Assembly (NCBI GenBank): GCA_963932465.1 | Contig: OZ010791.1 | Span: 157,350,012 to 157,414,011, forward strand | Origin: Maratus speciosus | Lineage: Eukaryota > Arthropoda > Arachnida > Araneae > Salticidae | DNA: 64,000 nucleotides | Direction of reading: 5' to 3' | Shown: one piece after another, positions 1 through 11,328 of the stretch | How the letters are laid out: each line of letters begins with the position of its first letter | How positions within the stretch are numbered: position 1 is the stretch's first letter | Notes under the pieces: model-generated | The model's database searches: none | Told to the model about the DNA's origin: nothing | Seen by the model: only the letters and a program-made list of their open reading frames with translations | Position numbers and translations under genes: made by a program

Positions 1-220
1 TGTACAGCCCCCTGCCCCCCCCCCCCTGCCCTTAACGTATAAAAATAGAAACAATATTATTGTTAACATGGTTGCGAAAAGAAATCTGAGAAAAAAATAT
101 AACATAAAATTGCAATCATGAAATGTAGCTCGGCACCTAAAAAAAAATGTCAGCAGAGCTCTAGCTAAAGGGGGGGGGGGGACTTCCCCTCCCCAACGTT
201 TACTAATGCTGTTCCACGGG
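1..220. other. Intergenic, poly-C and poly-G tracts
   Basis: No gene is seen. A C tract lies at 15-26 and a G tract at 170-181. Similar C/G tracts recur through the window near repeat edges (about 2131, 2990, 8684, 9172, 11641, 12050, 23561, 41365). Confidence 0.5.
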
Positions 221-1110
221 AAATTTGTTTAAGACTTTAATAATAACTAAAATACACTTTCTGTTTCTCTTAGACTTGACAAAAGTTACAAAGCTAATTG
301 GGAATATTATTAAAACTTTTTACAAATAAGATCTATATTATATTTTCTAATTGTGGTAACTTGGCAAAATTATAAAACTGGTTGGCAAACTTGTTAAACT
401 TTCTTCCCTTTTAATCGAATGTGTGATACATTTTTAAATTATGGTAGATTTGGCAAAACTACTAAACTAATTGGCAAAATCTTTGATCTTTTTATTTAAT
501 TTTATTTAAACCATAAATTTATAGAACACTGTTACATTTGGCAAATTTACAAACCTAGTTTGCAAATTTGTTTAAGAACTTTAATGAGAACTACAATGCA
601 CTTTCTATTTCTCATAGATTTGGCAAAAGTTACAAATCTAATTGAGAATATTATCAAACTTTTTACAACTAAGATCTATATTACATTTTCTAATTGTGGT
701 AACTTGGCAAAATTATAAAACTGGTTGGCAAAAATTTGTTAAACATTTTTCTCTTTTTATCAAATCTACGATACATTTTCTAATTCCGGTAAATATGGCA
801 AAATAACAAAACTAATTGGCAAAATCATTAATCTTTTTTTTTTTTTTAATTTAAACTATAAATTATAGTTAAACTATAAACTATACCTTTATTTATTAGA
901 ATGGTGATGTGCAGTAAAATTTGATTAACAAATACGATTTGAAACAAAAACAAACTTGTTCTTAAGCTTGTATTTTTACAATTAAATACAAAAAGGAATT
1001 TGCAATTCTGATAGCCTTGGCAAAATAACAAAAACTGTTGTCAAACTTGTTAAATATTTTTTTCATTAAACTCAAAAACATTTTATACATTTTCTGGTTA
1101 AAAGAACCTC
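221..1110. repeat. Decayed tandem repeat, about 343-bp unit
   Basis: A unit starting near 221 is repeated near 564, and a weaker partial third copy lies near 1015-1090. All share the phrase TTGGCAAAATTATAAAACTG or close variants plus a run about forming TTTGTTAAAC. Copies differ by many substitutions and small indels, so the duplication is old. Short open frames on both strands are AT-rich and lack protein character. Confidence 0.6.
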
Positions 1111-1937
1111 CAATTACTAGATTCATAGAGCATTAAATAATTAAGTTATTGTCATTTAGTCACTATAACTAAAATCGGGCATTAAAAAAAATAGATCAAC
1201 TAATGCTTTAAAAAATATTGAGATTCAGATTTTACAAAATTTTGGCAGTTTATTATAGCAAAAAAAGAAGAAAAGTGTCAATACTTAATTCAGCATTGTG
1301 ATTTTTTTTTTTTTTTTTTTATACATAATTTTGTGAAACGTGTCTTTGCAAATTTACGAATACAGCAAATTCTACACTTAAATAAATTTTAGATTTTTCA
1401 AGTAAAAAGAAAAAAATATATATATAATTATGCATGCTTAATTTAGTAATTCCTGTAAATGTAATAGTGCTGCCATGTAAGTATTTAAGAATTTTAAATT
1501 AACAATTTTGATTTATTAATTTAAGGATAAAGTCTTTTAAAAGAGATATTAAACGAAACTCTCTGTGTGATCTGAGATCACACTTACCCACTTTTTTTTT
1601 TTTTTTCTCTCTCCGAAGCCAAGCACACACTTTTGAAGCCTACTTTTCGACGAAAGCGAATGAAATTTGGAGGCATGACTGTTCAAGTAAAATCCGTTGA
1701 GTGACGTTTTCCATTTTTCTAGCACTGTATATAGCTCAAGTTTCAGCCGATGGTTTTTCGCATTCCGCTTTTTCGTCACTTTTGTCTGAAAACAGTCTCA
1801 AACGCTCATTTTGATGCTTTTTCGTGAAAATTATGTGGCTTTATAGAAAAACGAAGTCCTATTACATTTCCTATTATAAAAATACATGAAAAATCACGTC
1901 TATCAACTTCAACTCTATTTTTGAAATCAAATATATA
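1111..1937. other. Intergenic, no gene
   Basis: AT-rich sequence with a T run near 1302-1320. About 50 bp at 1541-1592 are the reverse complement of 42599-42650 (GATCACACTTACCCACTT core), so this is a fragment of the element annotated there. A 76-residue open frame on the - strand at 1549-1779 contains a poly-lysine stretch from the T run and is probably chance. Confidence 0.5.
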
Positions 1938-2648
1938 CAGTATAGGAACCATTACTCGGAATTCCGAAATCCGGAAAAAAAAAAATGAAAACTTTCTAAA
2001 TTTTTACCGAAGTTTTGGAATTTCTGAAATTTTTCGCAAATGTTACAGATTCCTATTTTTTTTCAGTCCATTGTGTTTCGATGTGTAACCAAATATGTTA
2101 CTTCAGTGGCGGGAGAACACGGAGGAGCCCCCCCCCCCCCCCCGAAATTAGAAAAAAAAATAATTTTCTCTCAAATTTTAGAATAAAATTAATTTATATT
2201 ACAATTAGTTAAAAAAAATCGTCAGATATTTCACCAGAGACGATTCTGTTCCAATTTTTCTGAAAATTTAAGACATTTGGTCCCGAAAATTAAAAAAAAA
2301 TGGGCGTCAGTCCGAAAATTCGGACATAAAAAATATAAAAAGAAATTGACATGGGCACCAAAAAAAATCTCTTATGTCAATCGTTCGCGGAAAAAATCGC
2401 TAATTTTGCCAAAGAATTGCAGAAAAAACGCGAATTTCGTGAAAGGATAGAAAAATACGCGAATTTCGTGAAAGGATCGCGAAAAAATGCAAATTTCGTC
2501 AAAGATCGCGGAAAAACGCTAATTTCGTCAAAGGATCGCGAAAAAATACTAATTTCGTCAAAGGATCGCGAAAAAAAAAACGCGAACTTCGGGAGGATCC
2601 GAAATCCGGAATGTCTTCGGTCCCGAAGATTCCGCAGGTCCTGTACTG
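1938..2648. mobile_element. TA-flanked element (Tigger/mariner-like MITE)
   Basis: The ends are an imperfect inverted pair, CAGTATAGGAACC on the left and the complement of GGTCCTGTACTG on the right, each flanked by TA. The TA duplication and the CAGT start fit the Tc1/mariner/pogo superfamily (family knowledge). The interior has an AATCCGGA-type phrase and a phrase about TCCGAAAATTCGGACATAAA that recurs at 6705-6736. The right half carries about eight monomers of the 30-bp minisatellite. No transposase frame survives. Confidence 0.6.
2380..2580 (+). repeat. 30-bp minisatellite, short array (locus 1)
   Basis: Roughly eight monomers of AATTTCGTCAAAGGATCGCG plus an A-rich spacer, inside the TA element 1938-2648. 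The 102-residue frame at 2351-2659 is generated by this repeat, whose period is close to a multiple of three, and is not a gene. Confidence 0.8.
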
Positions 2649-3377
2649 TATATATATAATTGGATAAAACGCGAGATTAAGCGTGAGAATAAAGTTGAAT
2701 AAAAAATAAATTTTGAATTGTCATAAAATGATACGATTTTTGCATTTCCGGCTACCGCGACACTCTGCTTATGACGACAACTGTTCGGGTACCAAGAATG
2801 TCGGGATAACGAGGCGAGAATACATATAAATTAGTAAGAAAAATTAATTATTAATATTATTTCATGGTACAACCATTAGTATGATACAAATGTGAAAATA
2901 TGCGGGTAAATTGGCGAGAACTTTTTATTTTTGCTTCTCAGTGAGTTGGCAAATTCTGAAATTTGACTTTGCAGTTCAAGGTCCTCCGCCCCCCCCCCCC
3001 GTCCCCAATAAAAAGTCCTAGCGATGGCCCTGATTGTAGGCGTCATTTGAAGCCACTTTTCTAATTTCTAACCCTTAGATTGCAGGTCTGATTTCGGGGA
3101 AAAAATGACCTAGGCTAGTTTCACCCTCAAACCGGCTTGTTCATTGGAAACGGTGTAGGGGATAAATGCCCGTTCCGAGATGTCTTGAAAAATGCATTGG
3201 AAACGGTGCTTAAGATTGAGATCGCTTATGGAGGTTTTAAATTACAATGTTAGGTAAAGTAATCGATTGACAACCTCAAAAATCGTTATTTTATCACATA
3301 CTCCTTTTTGAAATTACATTTTTCCATTTTTGTTTTTCCATTTTTATGAAGGCTTTTACAATATTAAAACATTAAAA
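2649..3377. other. Intergenic, no gene
   Basis: AT-rich sequence with a C tract near 2990-3000. A phrase containing GGAAACGGTG occurs twice, at about 3147 and 3197, suggesting a short local duplication. No open frame with protein character was seen. Confidence 0.45.
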
Positions 3378-3805
3378 ATCCCTGACGGCTCGGCCTACAG
3401 GTAAGCGGAGGTAGATTTTGAAGTTAAGTACTAATTTCACCAACAAAAACTAAATCAAGATAAGAGATAAACCCAGTTTAACAATTTTATCTGGCCACTT
3501 TTGACGAACTTTTAATTCCATTTTTCCTTCAAGAGCTGGTTTTATCAAAATCAGGCGGTATTGAAAAAAAAAATTTCCACGCTCAACAACTCGAAATTTT
3601 CTGACACATTTTCAGGAAAAACATGAAACTTGCTGACGTGATTTTTTGAAAGGATTTATAATCCACCTGCGTTTATGTTTTTCGTTCAATTAATTAGAAC
3701 TTGATTTACAAACAAATATTTTCTTAGTACGACCATTTTTTTCGTTTCCAGCACTATCGCTTTGGGAAATTCGGTTCGAAATGCCCCACTTTGACAGCAT
3801 TTTAG
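3378..3805 (-). repeat. Fragment of composite repeat with TTAA MITE
   Basis: Starts with ATCCCTGACGGCTCGGCC and continues through the same order of phrases as 31440-31840 (TAAGTACTAATTTCAC, AACCCAGT, TGGTTTTATCAAAATC, then the reverse-oriented TTAA element). It is truncated near 3805, where the homologous copies continue. Confidence 0.65.
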
Positions 3806-4027
3806 GTAGATTGCGTATGAAATACTACGTATTGTATTCTCCCATATGTTGGAATTTCTAAAAAAAATTTTGCAGATCTACCCCGATCATGACCCCAGGG
3901 CCCTAAAACCCAAAACCACCGTCAGTAAAAATTTTATCTATCTGTCTATCTCTATTTATGCGGCATTCTCACAATCTTTTGACATTTAAGTCCCTGAATA
4001 ATAATTTTTATTTTAGTACATATTCTT

Positions 4028-4068
<41 letters not shown>

Positions 4069-4376
4069 CTTATACTGGGTAACATCCCATTGCATGACTG
4101 CATATTATAATATAATATGCACAATAACAATATTAACTAGATAAATAAGATTTAGACGATGTTGGGGGTCCAAATATACCACGAAATTCCGTGTCCTTGA
4201 TGTTGATTTTTAAGTTTGGAGCTGTCTGTATAAAATTGTTTCAATAAAAGTAATTCGATGTAATTTTTCCGAAAATGGGACTATTGTTTTATATAAATAT
4301 GTAGCAAAAAAATAACCTGCACACATTTTTACTGTTTTTATTATTATTTTTTTTTAAATCTGTCCTTGGGTTTTAG
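3806..4376. other. Intergenic with 40-bp poly-T tract
   Basis: No gene. An uninterrupted T tract of 40 bases spans 4029-4068, one of the longest homopolymers in the window. A (CTAT)-like stretch lies near 3934-3955. Confidence 0.55.
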
Positions 4377-4464
4377 ATTCCTTACCGTCCCTCTTGCTAA
4401 AATTATGCAGAAAATCACTTCAGATGCAGCAACAGAATTTTTTTCAACTTTATCTCATGCAGAA
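4377..4464 (+). CDS. Candidate internal exon, function unknown
   Basis: Preceded by a pyrimidine-rich tract ending GGGTTTTAG and followed by a donor-like GTATGC. With the first base completing a previous codon it reads FLTVPLAKIMQKITSDAATE and onward for 29 codons without a stop, ending in phase 0. Composition looks more coding-like than the surroundings. A further possible 38-nt exon at 4568-4605 (acceptor TTTGTAG, donor GTAAAT) continues in phase 0 but ends in phase 2, which does not fit the phase-1 start of the 16760 exon. It could belong to the gene at 16.8-22 kb only if other exons lie between. This is a guess from splice signals and frame. Confidence 0.25.
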
Positions 4465-4720
4465 GTATGCTAAAGAAAGAATGGCTAAAATTCTTTCACA
4501 GGAAATTTACTCCAGAATTTAAATCAGTATTTAAATACCAATTTCAAGTATCGTGTTTTATTTGTAGTCTTACCGTTCCCAAGGTTTATTCCTGCACTTT
4601 TCGAGGTAAATTATTATTTTTAAAAAATTTAATCCAATGTAAATTCTAAAAATTCTAAAAATTAATGAACATTGTGGCTATCACTTAGTCTTAACATGAT
4701 TTTCCTAAAAATAGGTGGTA

Positions 4721-5995
4721 ATATATATATGATTTTTTATGGGCACGATAACTTCCATAATACTGCACAAAATCAATTCCAAATTAATACATAAAATCAA
4801 GGAGCAGAAAATCTCGGCCAAGTTCGTTAATGGGCAAAATCGGACCAAGGGGTAAACATTGGGAGGTGTTTTGTGAAAACAAACAAACAAACAAGAAAAA
4901 AAAACCATAACTTCTTAATTATAATACATATTGAATCATTTTAAAGTTATTATTACTTTTAGGAAAAGGGCCAAAAAATTATGTATGAAAGATTTTTGAT
5001 AAAATTAAAAATGGGTTCAAGGGGCGAAAAAAATAGTGTTATAGGGAGAAAAAAATTCATAACTTCGTCAATTCTCAAGATATCAATCCAATTAAATTTA
5101 TTATAAATCTTCGTTATATTATCTACAACTTTTATACTGACAAGTTTTTGATAGGAATAACTCTTATTGAAAATAAATAAATAAATAAAACAAAATAAAA
5201 ATAAATAAAAACGAAAACAAAAAGGAGAGATGGGTTTGAAGAAGAAAAAAATCCTCAACTTCGTCAATTCACAAGATATCAAATCCGCATGAATTTATTA
5301 TAAATCTTCTTAATATTATCTACAACTTTTATATTGACAAGATTTTGATAGGACCAATTCTTACAGCAAAAACAAATTAATAATACACAGCCGTTGAAGA
5401 ATAAATGATTGTATTAAGGGTGTACTCAAATACAAACGGCTTATTTTCCGACTCATTTTTAAATTTATTTTTGATTTCAAAGGCATCCAATTGGCAGTTT
5501 CTCTTATTCAGCAACTATATAATGTGCCGTATAGGTCGATTTTTTTTTATTTTTTTTATAAAGGCAGAATATATTTCAAAGTGGCCATTTTGAACCGAAT
5601 TTAACGAAGTGATAGTGCTGGAAACGAAAAATATGGCCGTACTGAGAATTGTTTATAAATCAAGTTCTAATTAATTGAACGAAAAATAAAAACACAGGTC
5701 GCTTATAAATCTCTTCGAAAATCACGTCAGCAGGTTTCATGTTTTTTCTTTTAAAAAAGAGTCTGAAAATGTGTCAGTAAATATCGAGTTGAGCGTGGAA
5801 AAATATTTTTTTTGAATACCGCCTTAATATGATTCTGATAAAACCAGCTCTTACCGAAAAATGAAATTAAAAACTCACCAAAAGCGGTCAGATACAATTG
5901 TTAAACTGGGTTTATCTCTAAACTTGATTTAGTTTTTGTTGGTGAATTTAGTACTTAACTTCGAAATCTACCTGCACCTGAAGGCCGAGCGGACA
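4721..5995 (-). repeat. Composite repeat, copy A
   Basis: Read on the - strand it matches 31434-32687 in order: CTCGGCC-type end, spacer, TTAA MITE, two tandem units of about 190 bp with GTTGTAGATAATATT, a block with TTCGTTAATGGGCAAAAT, and an (AT)n end at 4721-4730. Open frames here, including the 107-residue frame at 4959-5282 on the - strand, are hydrophobic by AT composition and are not conserved in copy B. What the ancestral element was is unknown. Confidence 0.7.
5418..5823 (+). mobile_element. TTAA-flanked MITE, family T2
   Basis: 406 bp flanked by TTAA at 5414-5417 and 5824-5827. Left end GGGTGTACTCAAATAC; homologous copies at 15467-15900 (+) and 31625-31996 (-). TTAA duplication is the hallmark of piggyBac (and Kolobok) families; no transposase is present, so it is non-autonomous. 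Confidence 0.7.
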
Positions 5996-6170
5996 GGATT
6001 TTTTAAAAATATATTCTGTCTTTGTAAAAAAAAAAAAAATCTCCCAATACCGCACCTTATGTAGTTTCTGAATAAGAGAACCTGCCAATTGAAAGTGTTT
6101 CAGAGCAAAAAGGAATTTAAAAATGAGTCTGAAAACAAGCAGTTTCAGGGGGTCTGTCCGGACTTTTCTT
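5996..6170 (-). mobile_element. Remnant of T2 MITE (half copy)
   Basis: Matches the terminal half of the T2 family in reverse (phrases CTGAATAAGAGAACCTGCCA and AATGAGTCTGAAAA) but lacks the other half and a right TTAA. Confidence 0.5.
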
Positions 6171-6380
6171 TCAGTGTCCTGTTTTTGTGAAATTGTGAAC
6201 AACATTTTTACATTTGTGAAAAATCTAATCCTAATTTTGTGAATTTGAAATTATCGTTATATTTAGGTTCTTTTTAATATATTTTACGAGGATATACGTA
6301 TGTAAAATACGTATATTTTTTTTATACATAAAATAGTGATAGGACAGATTTTACTTTTAAATAATTAAATTTGTGAAAAG

Positions 6381-6560
6381 TTCAGTTTAGAGATGGAAAA
6401 ATTTTGTAAAATCCCTTTTTTAAGACAAATAATTTTGTGAAGGGTCCTTTTTTAAGGAGAAAAGTTTTGTGAAGGGTGCTTTTTTGAGATGGAAAATTTT
6501 GTGAAGGGTCCTGTTTTGAAATGAAAAAAATTGTGAAGGGTCCTTTAAAGGACCCAAGTT
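6381..6560 (+). repeat. About 35-bp minisatellite, GTGAAGGGTCC type
   Basis: Five degenerate repeats of TTTTGTGAAGGGTCCTTTTT with a GAGATGGAAAA-like spacer, starting near 6401, 6430, 6465, 6495 and 6530. The reverse complement of the same motif forms a second array at 19861-19985. The two - strand frames here are repeat-generated. Confidence 0.7.
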
Positions 6561-6732
6561 CTTCCTGAACAGATCCCTGAGTTTGGATTGAGTACACCCA
6601 GGCATGAGATTCTTCCGCGATTTTCCGCTTTTCTGGCATTTTCCGCGTTTTTCCGATTTTTTGCCGTTTCTCGCAGGGATGATTTGTTCCGAAATTTAAA
6701 AAAATCAGTCATCAATCCGAAAATTCGGACAT
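6561..6732. other. Junction between two minisatellites
   Basis: Contains a phrase about TCCGAAAATTCGGACATAAA (6715-6736) that is also in the TA element at 1938-2648 just upstream of its minisatellite, suggesting that the array at 6733-7560 grew inside a second, now incomplete, copy of that element. Confidence 0.5.
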
Positions 6733-7560
6733 AAAATTGCGATAAAAACTCAAATTTCGTCAAAAGATCGCGTAATAAACGTGAACTCTGTCGAAGGATT
6801 GTGGGGAAAAAATGCGCATATTTTGTCAAAAAAGCACGTATTTCGTCAAAATATCGCGTAAAAAGCGCGTATTTCGTCAAAAGATCGCGGAAAACGCGGA
6901 TTGTGCCAAAAGATCGCGGAAAGAAAGCGGATATCGTTCAAAGGATAGTGGGAAAAACGCAAATTCTGTCAAAGAATCGCCGTAAAATGACGTCAAACAA
7001 TAGCGGGAGAAACACGAATTTCTTCAAAAGATCGCGTAATAAACGTGAACTCTGTCAAAGGATTGTCGGAAAAATTACCAATTTTTATCCAAATATCGCG
7101 AAAAAACGCGCGCATTTTGTCAAAAAGCGCATATTTCGTCAAAAGATGGCGTAAAAAGCGCGTGTTTCGTCAAAAGATGGCGTAAAAAGCGCGTGTTTCG
7201 TTAAAAGATGGCGTAAAAAACGCGTGTTTCGTTAAAAGATGGCATAAAAAGCGCGTGTTTCGTCAAAATATCGCGTAAAAAGCTCTTATTTCGTCAAAAG
7301 ATCGCGAAAAAACGCGGATTTCGTCAAAGGATCTCGGAAAAAGCGCGGATTTTGTCAAAAGATCGCGAAAAAAGTGCGAATTTCGTCAAAAGATCGCGGA
7401 AAAAACGCGAATTTTGTCAAAAGATCGCGGAAAAAACGCAAATTTCGTCAAAAGATCGCGGGAAAAACGCAAATTTCGTCAAAAGATCGCGGGAAAAACG
7501 CAAATTTCGTCAAAAGATCGCGGATAAAATGCGAATTTCGTCAAAAGATCGCGGAAAATT
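6733..7560 (+). repeat. 30-31-bp minisatellite, large array (locus 2)
   Basis: About 27 monomers of TTTCGTCAAAAGATCGCG plus AAAAAACGCGAA. Subtypes are grouped: a GATGGCGTAAAAAGCGCG form near 7140-7260, and a near-identical 31-bp form at about 7380-7550. The late block is the most homogeneous, suggesting recent unequal exchange or slippage. The open frames at 6801-7154 and 7352-7603 are artefacts of the period. Confidence 0.9.
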
Positions 7561-7723
7561 TGCTGCAATATTAATGTTTTCACCAGATTTTTTTTGCAGC
7601 TAAGTAACAGGTTAAACATTAGCTTGCCATGTTTATTAACTCATGTTTTGAGTAAAAGCATGTTAAAATTTTAATTGGACAACTACCTAAGATTGCTGTG
7701 CAAAACATTGCATCAGAATGGAC
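7561..7723. other. Host sequence left of hAT-like insertion
   Basis: AT-rich, no gene. The last part (about 7712-7731) matches 11505-11524, so this is one side of a duplicated host repeat that was split by the insertion at 7732. Confidence 0.5.
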
Positions 7724-7731
7724 CCTATTCT
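7724..7731. repeat. Left target-site duplication of hAT-like element
   Basis: CCTATTCT, identical to 11329-11336. Confidence 0.85.
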
Positions 7732-7840
7732 TAAAGATGAAAATAAGCACTCGCCAGTCGCCACTCGGCGACTAAACGTGAAAAACTGGCGACTAAAAAT
7801 ATGGAAAGTACCGGCCAAATGCAGGATTTTCTAAAGGGAT

Positions 7841-9145
7841 TTCGTCAAAGAATCTCGGAAAAAAACCCGCGAATTTTTTTAAAAGATCGCGAAAATACCC
7901 AAATATAGTCAATAGATCGCAAAAAAGCTAATTTCGTCAAAGAATCGCTCAGAAATCCAAATTTCGTCAAGTGATCGCTGATAAAACGCAGATATAGTGA
8001 ATGGATAGCGGAAAAAATGCAAATATCGTCAATAGATCGCGAAAAACAAACGCGTATTTCGTCAAAGAATCGCGAAAAAACGAAAATTTCGTCAAAAGAT
8101 CGCGTAAAACGCACATTTCGTCAAAAGTTTGCAAAAGAAAACGTAGATTTCGTCGAAGAATCGCGAAAAACCCAAACATCTTGAATGGAACCTCGAAAAA
8201 AACCCAAAATCGTGAATGGATCGCGGAAAAAACTCATATCGTCAATAGATCGCGGAAAACGAAATATCGTGAATGGATCGCGAAAAAAACCCAAAATCGT
8301 GAATGGATCGCGGAGAAAACTCAAATATCGTCAATAGATCGCGAAAAAACGAAATATCGTCAATAGATCGCGAAAAAACGAAATATCGTCAATAGATCGC
8401 GAAAAAACACATATCGTCAATAGATTGCGAAAAAACCCCGCAAATATCGTCAATAGATCGCGAAAAAACGCAAATATCGTCAATAGATCGCGAAAAAAAC
8501 GCAAATATCGTCAATAATCGCGAAAAAACGCAAAAATCGTCAATAGATCGCGAAAAACGCCAAATATCGTCAACAGATCTCGAAAAATCGCCAAATATCG
8601 TCAATAGATCTAGAAAAAACTTAAATAATGTCAATAGATCGCGAAAAAAACGCAAATATCGTCAATAGATCGCAATCCCCCCCCCCGCAAATATCGCCAA
8701 TAGATCGCGAAAAAACGCAAATATTGTCAATAGATCGCGAAAAACCCCCGCAAATATCGTCAATAGATCGCGAAAAATTCGCAAATATTGTCAATAGATT
8801 GCGAAAAAGACGCAAATATTGTCAATAGATCGCGAAAAAGACGCAAATATCGTCAATTGATCGCGAAAAAGACGCAAATATCGTCAATAGATCGCGAAAT
8901 TCGTCAATAGATCGCAGAAAAAACCCAAATTTTGTCAAAGAATCGCGTAAAAAAGAGAATTTCGTCAAAGAATCGCGAAAACGAACGCGAATTTCATCAA
9001 AAAATTACGAAAAAAGCGCGAATTTTGTCAAAAGATCGCGAAAAAAACTCTTTTGTAAAAAGATCGCGAAAAAAACCCGCACATTTTATCAAAGGATCGC
9101 GGAAAAATGCGAATTTTGTTAAATTATCTTGTAAAAAATGCATAA
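7841..9145 (+). repeat. 30-bp minisatellite, large array (locus 3)
   Basis: About 43 monomers. The edges use TTTCGTCAAAGAATCGCG; the core (about 8220-8900) is a homogenised subtype CAAATATCGTCAATAGATCG with a 30-bp period. Many short open frames on both strands arise because 30 is a multiple of three. A C tract interrupts one monomer near 8684-8691. It is not a CRISPR array: there are no unique spacers between repeats. Confidence 0.92.
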
Positions 9146-9441
9146 TTAGTGCCTGAAGAGACCCCCCTCAGCCCCCCCCCCACTTTACATTTCAGAAAAT
9201 TTGCTGTAAATTTCAGATTTATTTTTTTTAATTTTGAAAAGTACCTAAGTATAGTGGACTTATGTAGTTAGCTATATAAGCATGTTACATATAACTTTAC
9301 TGTTAACTTAATTTAAAATAGATTGGAAATTAGTATCTTAATTTTATTCAAAACAATATGAATTAAAATATTTTTATTTATTATATAAATTACTTATTTA
9401 CTCTAAACTTATATAATTAAATATTCAGTGACACAAATGTA
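9146..9441. other. Spacer inside hAT-like element
   Basis: C tract near 9172-9181 then AT-rich sequence; no gene. Confidence 0.5.
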
Positions 9442-11218
9442 CAGTAGTGGAAAAAAAAAGTAAACACCCCCTACTAACTCCTCAACAAATTATCGTAGAA
9501 GAAAGTTACTGGTACCGAACGATTGGAAATAAAGTCTACTTTTAAATTATGTATATAAAATTTGCTTAGGGGGCATCTACATATTAAAACTAATCCAAAC
9601 TTCATTTTTTTCAATGACAATACCCAATTTTAACAATATATTTCAAATCTCCGGTTCAAATTATGCCTAGGTACCGAATTTCAAGTCATTTGAACGATAA
9701 GTTTTTGTATTATAAACATTCAAAATTTAGTGCTTCTAATGTTAAATTAAATTTTCATATTTTTAGTTATATCTCCAGAAATTATGCTCCTAATGTGCTA
9801 ATTTTTTTTGTAGCAATAATACTAATATACCCAAACATAAATACGCTGAATTTGCAATTTTTATAATTTTATGATATGAATTAGGAATTATGAAATTAAT
9901 ATTCGAAAAAATTATGAATTACAACCTACAATTTTTTTGATGGATTTAGATTTATTAAGTCCTGCTTTATGTAAATCCCAAATTTCACATTTTTCTTCCT
10001 AGTAGTTTTAAAATTATGCTTAAAAAACGGCAAAATGATTGTTTAAGGCGACCGTGGACGTTCAAAATCGCAATAAACATAAAAAAATCATTTTTTTATT
10101 TTTTGGGAAAAAATGTTCTGGCAATCTTCTACTTTCAAATATAATAAAAATTATTCAAATCCGATAATTTTTTGCAGAGATACAGCTGTTTTTCTAACGT
10201 AAACAATCGTTAATCTACACTTAAAATAAAACTTTAAATCCAGTTTTCTCAAAATGAGAATTTTCGCCGACTGAGTAAGTTCAAAATGCTCCATGCGTCT
10301 TAATTTTATACCAATTTTCATAATACTTGGTGATATTGTTGTTGATATACTTTATTACAAAACTTGCTATTAAAATGTGTACATTATTTCATATAAAGGT
10401 CAAAAAGTAATATTTTATTATTGAATTTTATCCAAAATGATCAATATTATAGGTTTTTAATTTTTTTTCTGCCAAGGAATTTAGTATAATTTTAAAATGT
10501 ATAGCAACTTTTGATATAATATGATAAAGCTATCCTAAAAAAAAATTACAAGTTTCTGAAACAAAATTTAATGCGCATGGAGCATTTTTAATTTGTATCA
10601 CTAATTACCATATTATTAATTAATTACTCATTTGCATATTAATATTTTTTAATTAAATTAAGAAATTTTCTTAATTATTGCACAAATTATACGTGTATTA
10701 AATTTCAAATCAATTGAGCAAAAACTGTAGAAAATGTTTTTGAACGTCCACTGTCACCTTAAGGGGCCGTCTATAATAGAAGCGACTAGATATTTTGAAA
10801 TTTCTTCTGCTGTCCCGTAATCTAGCAGGCTTCAATGACTTCTTAAGGTGCCTTGATCAAGATGGGGGCTCTCTCGGTCAACAATCGATTTCCGAACTTC
10901 AATTTGGATACAGCCCTTAAAGTACGCTCGTTTTAAAATAATTAATTTCTCAGAAACTTATGGTACGAATTGCATAAAAATTCGTTTTTAGGCTAATTGG
11001 AGGGTGTAGAGTTCATTTATGCTGTCAGAATTGTGTACTGCTATTGAAAAAAACAAAGTTCTGGTTCGTTTTAATATGTAGATGGTCTCCTAAGCAAATT
11101 TTATATACATCATTCAAAAGTAGACTTTATTTCCAATCGTTCGGTACCAGTAACTTTCTTCTACGATAATTTGTTGAGGAGTTAGTAGGGGGTGTTTACT
11201 TTTTTTTTTCCACGACTG
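9442..11218. mobile_element. TA element with long inverted repeats, copy 1
   Basis: Left end CAGTAGTGGAAAAAAAAAG, right end the complement of CAGTCGTGGAAAAAAAAAG, both flanked by TA (9440-9441, 11219-11220). The terminal inverted repeats run about 170 bp (phrases CCCCCTACTAACTCCTCAAC and GGTACCGAACGATTGGAAAT on both arms). TA duplication suggests a Tc1/mariner-type MITE. It is interrupted by the TTAA element 10047-10758, so its original length was about 1.06 kb. The 67-residue frame at 9663-9866 has no recognisable domain. Confidence 0.85.
10047..10758. mobile_element. TTAA-flanked MITE nested in TA element
   Basis: 712 bp flanked by TTAA at 10043-10046 and 10759-10762. Ends GGCGACCGTGGACGTTCAAA and the complement of GAACGTCCACTGTCACC give inverted repeats of about 20 bp. 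The second TA element copy lacks it at the matching position (near 14150). piggyBac-like and non-autonomous. Confidence 0.8.
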
Positions 11219-11328
11219 TACATACTGGCGACTAAAGAAATTATTCTCACTAGCCACTAACTGGCTACTAAAAAATATCAACTTACCGGCCAGTGGCCAC
11301 TAAGCAAAATTCCTTATTTTCATCTTTA

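Larger units (their letters stand above)
7732..11328. mobile_element. hAT-like element enclosing a minisatellite
   Basis: Both ends carry the perfect 16-bp inverted repeat TAAAGATGAAAATAAG (7732-7747 and complement at 11313-11328). They are flanked by a perfect 8-bp direct repeat CCTATTCT at 7724-7731 and 11329-11336. An 8-bp target duplication is typical of hAT elements. Subterminal GGCGACTAAA / TAGTGGCCA motifs recur near both ends. The interior is a 1.3-kb minisatellite (7841-9145) and a younger TA element (9442-11218). No transposase frame is present, so it is non-autonomous. The rejoined flanks read as one continuous repeat paralogous to 11505-11585. Confidence 0.85.

Noticed and set aside
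7841..9145. Regular repeat array resembling a CRISPR
   Set aside because: There are no unique spacers, monomers abut each other, and the context is an animal genome.
6801..9156. Many 60-120-residue reading frames on both strands
   Set aside because: They are produced by the 30-31-bp minisatellite, whose period is near a multiple of three; the peptides are tandem copies of one short lysine/arginine-rich or phenylalanine-rich phrase.
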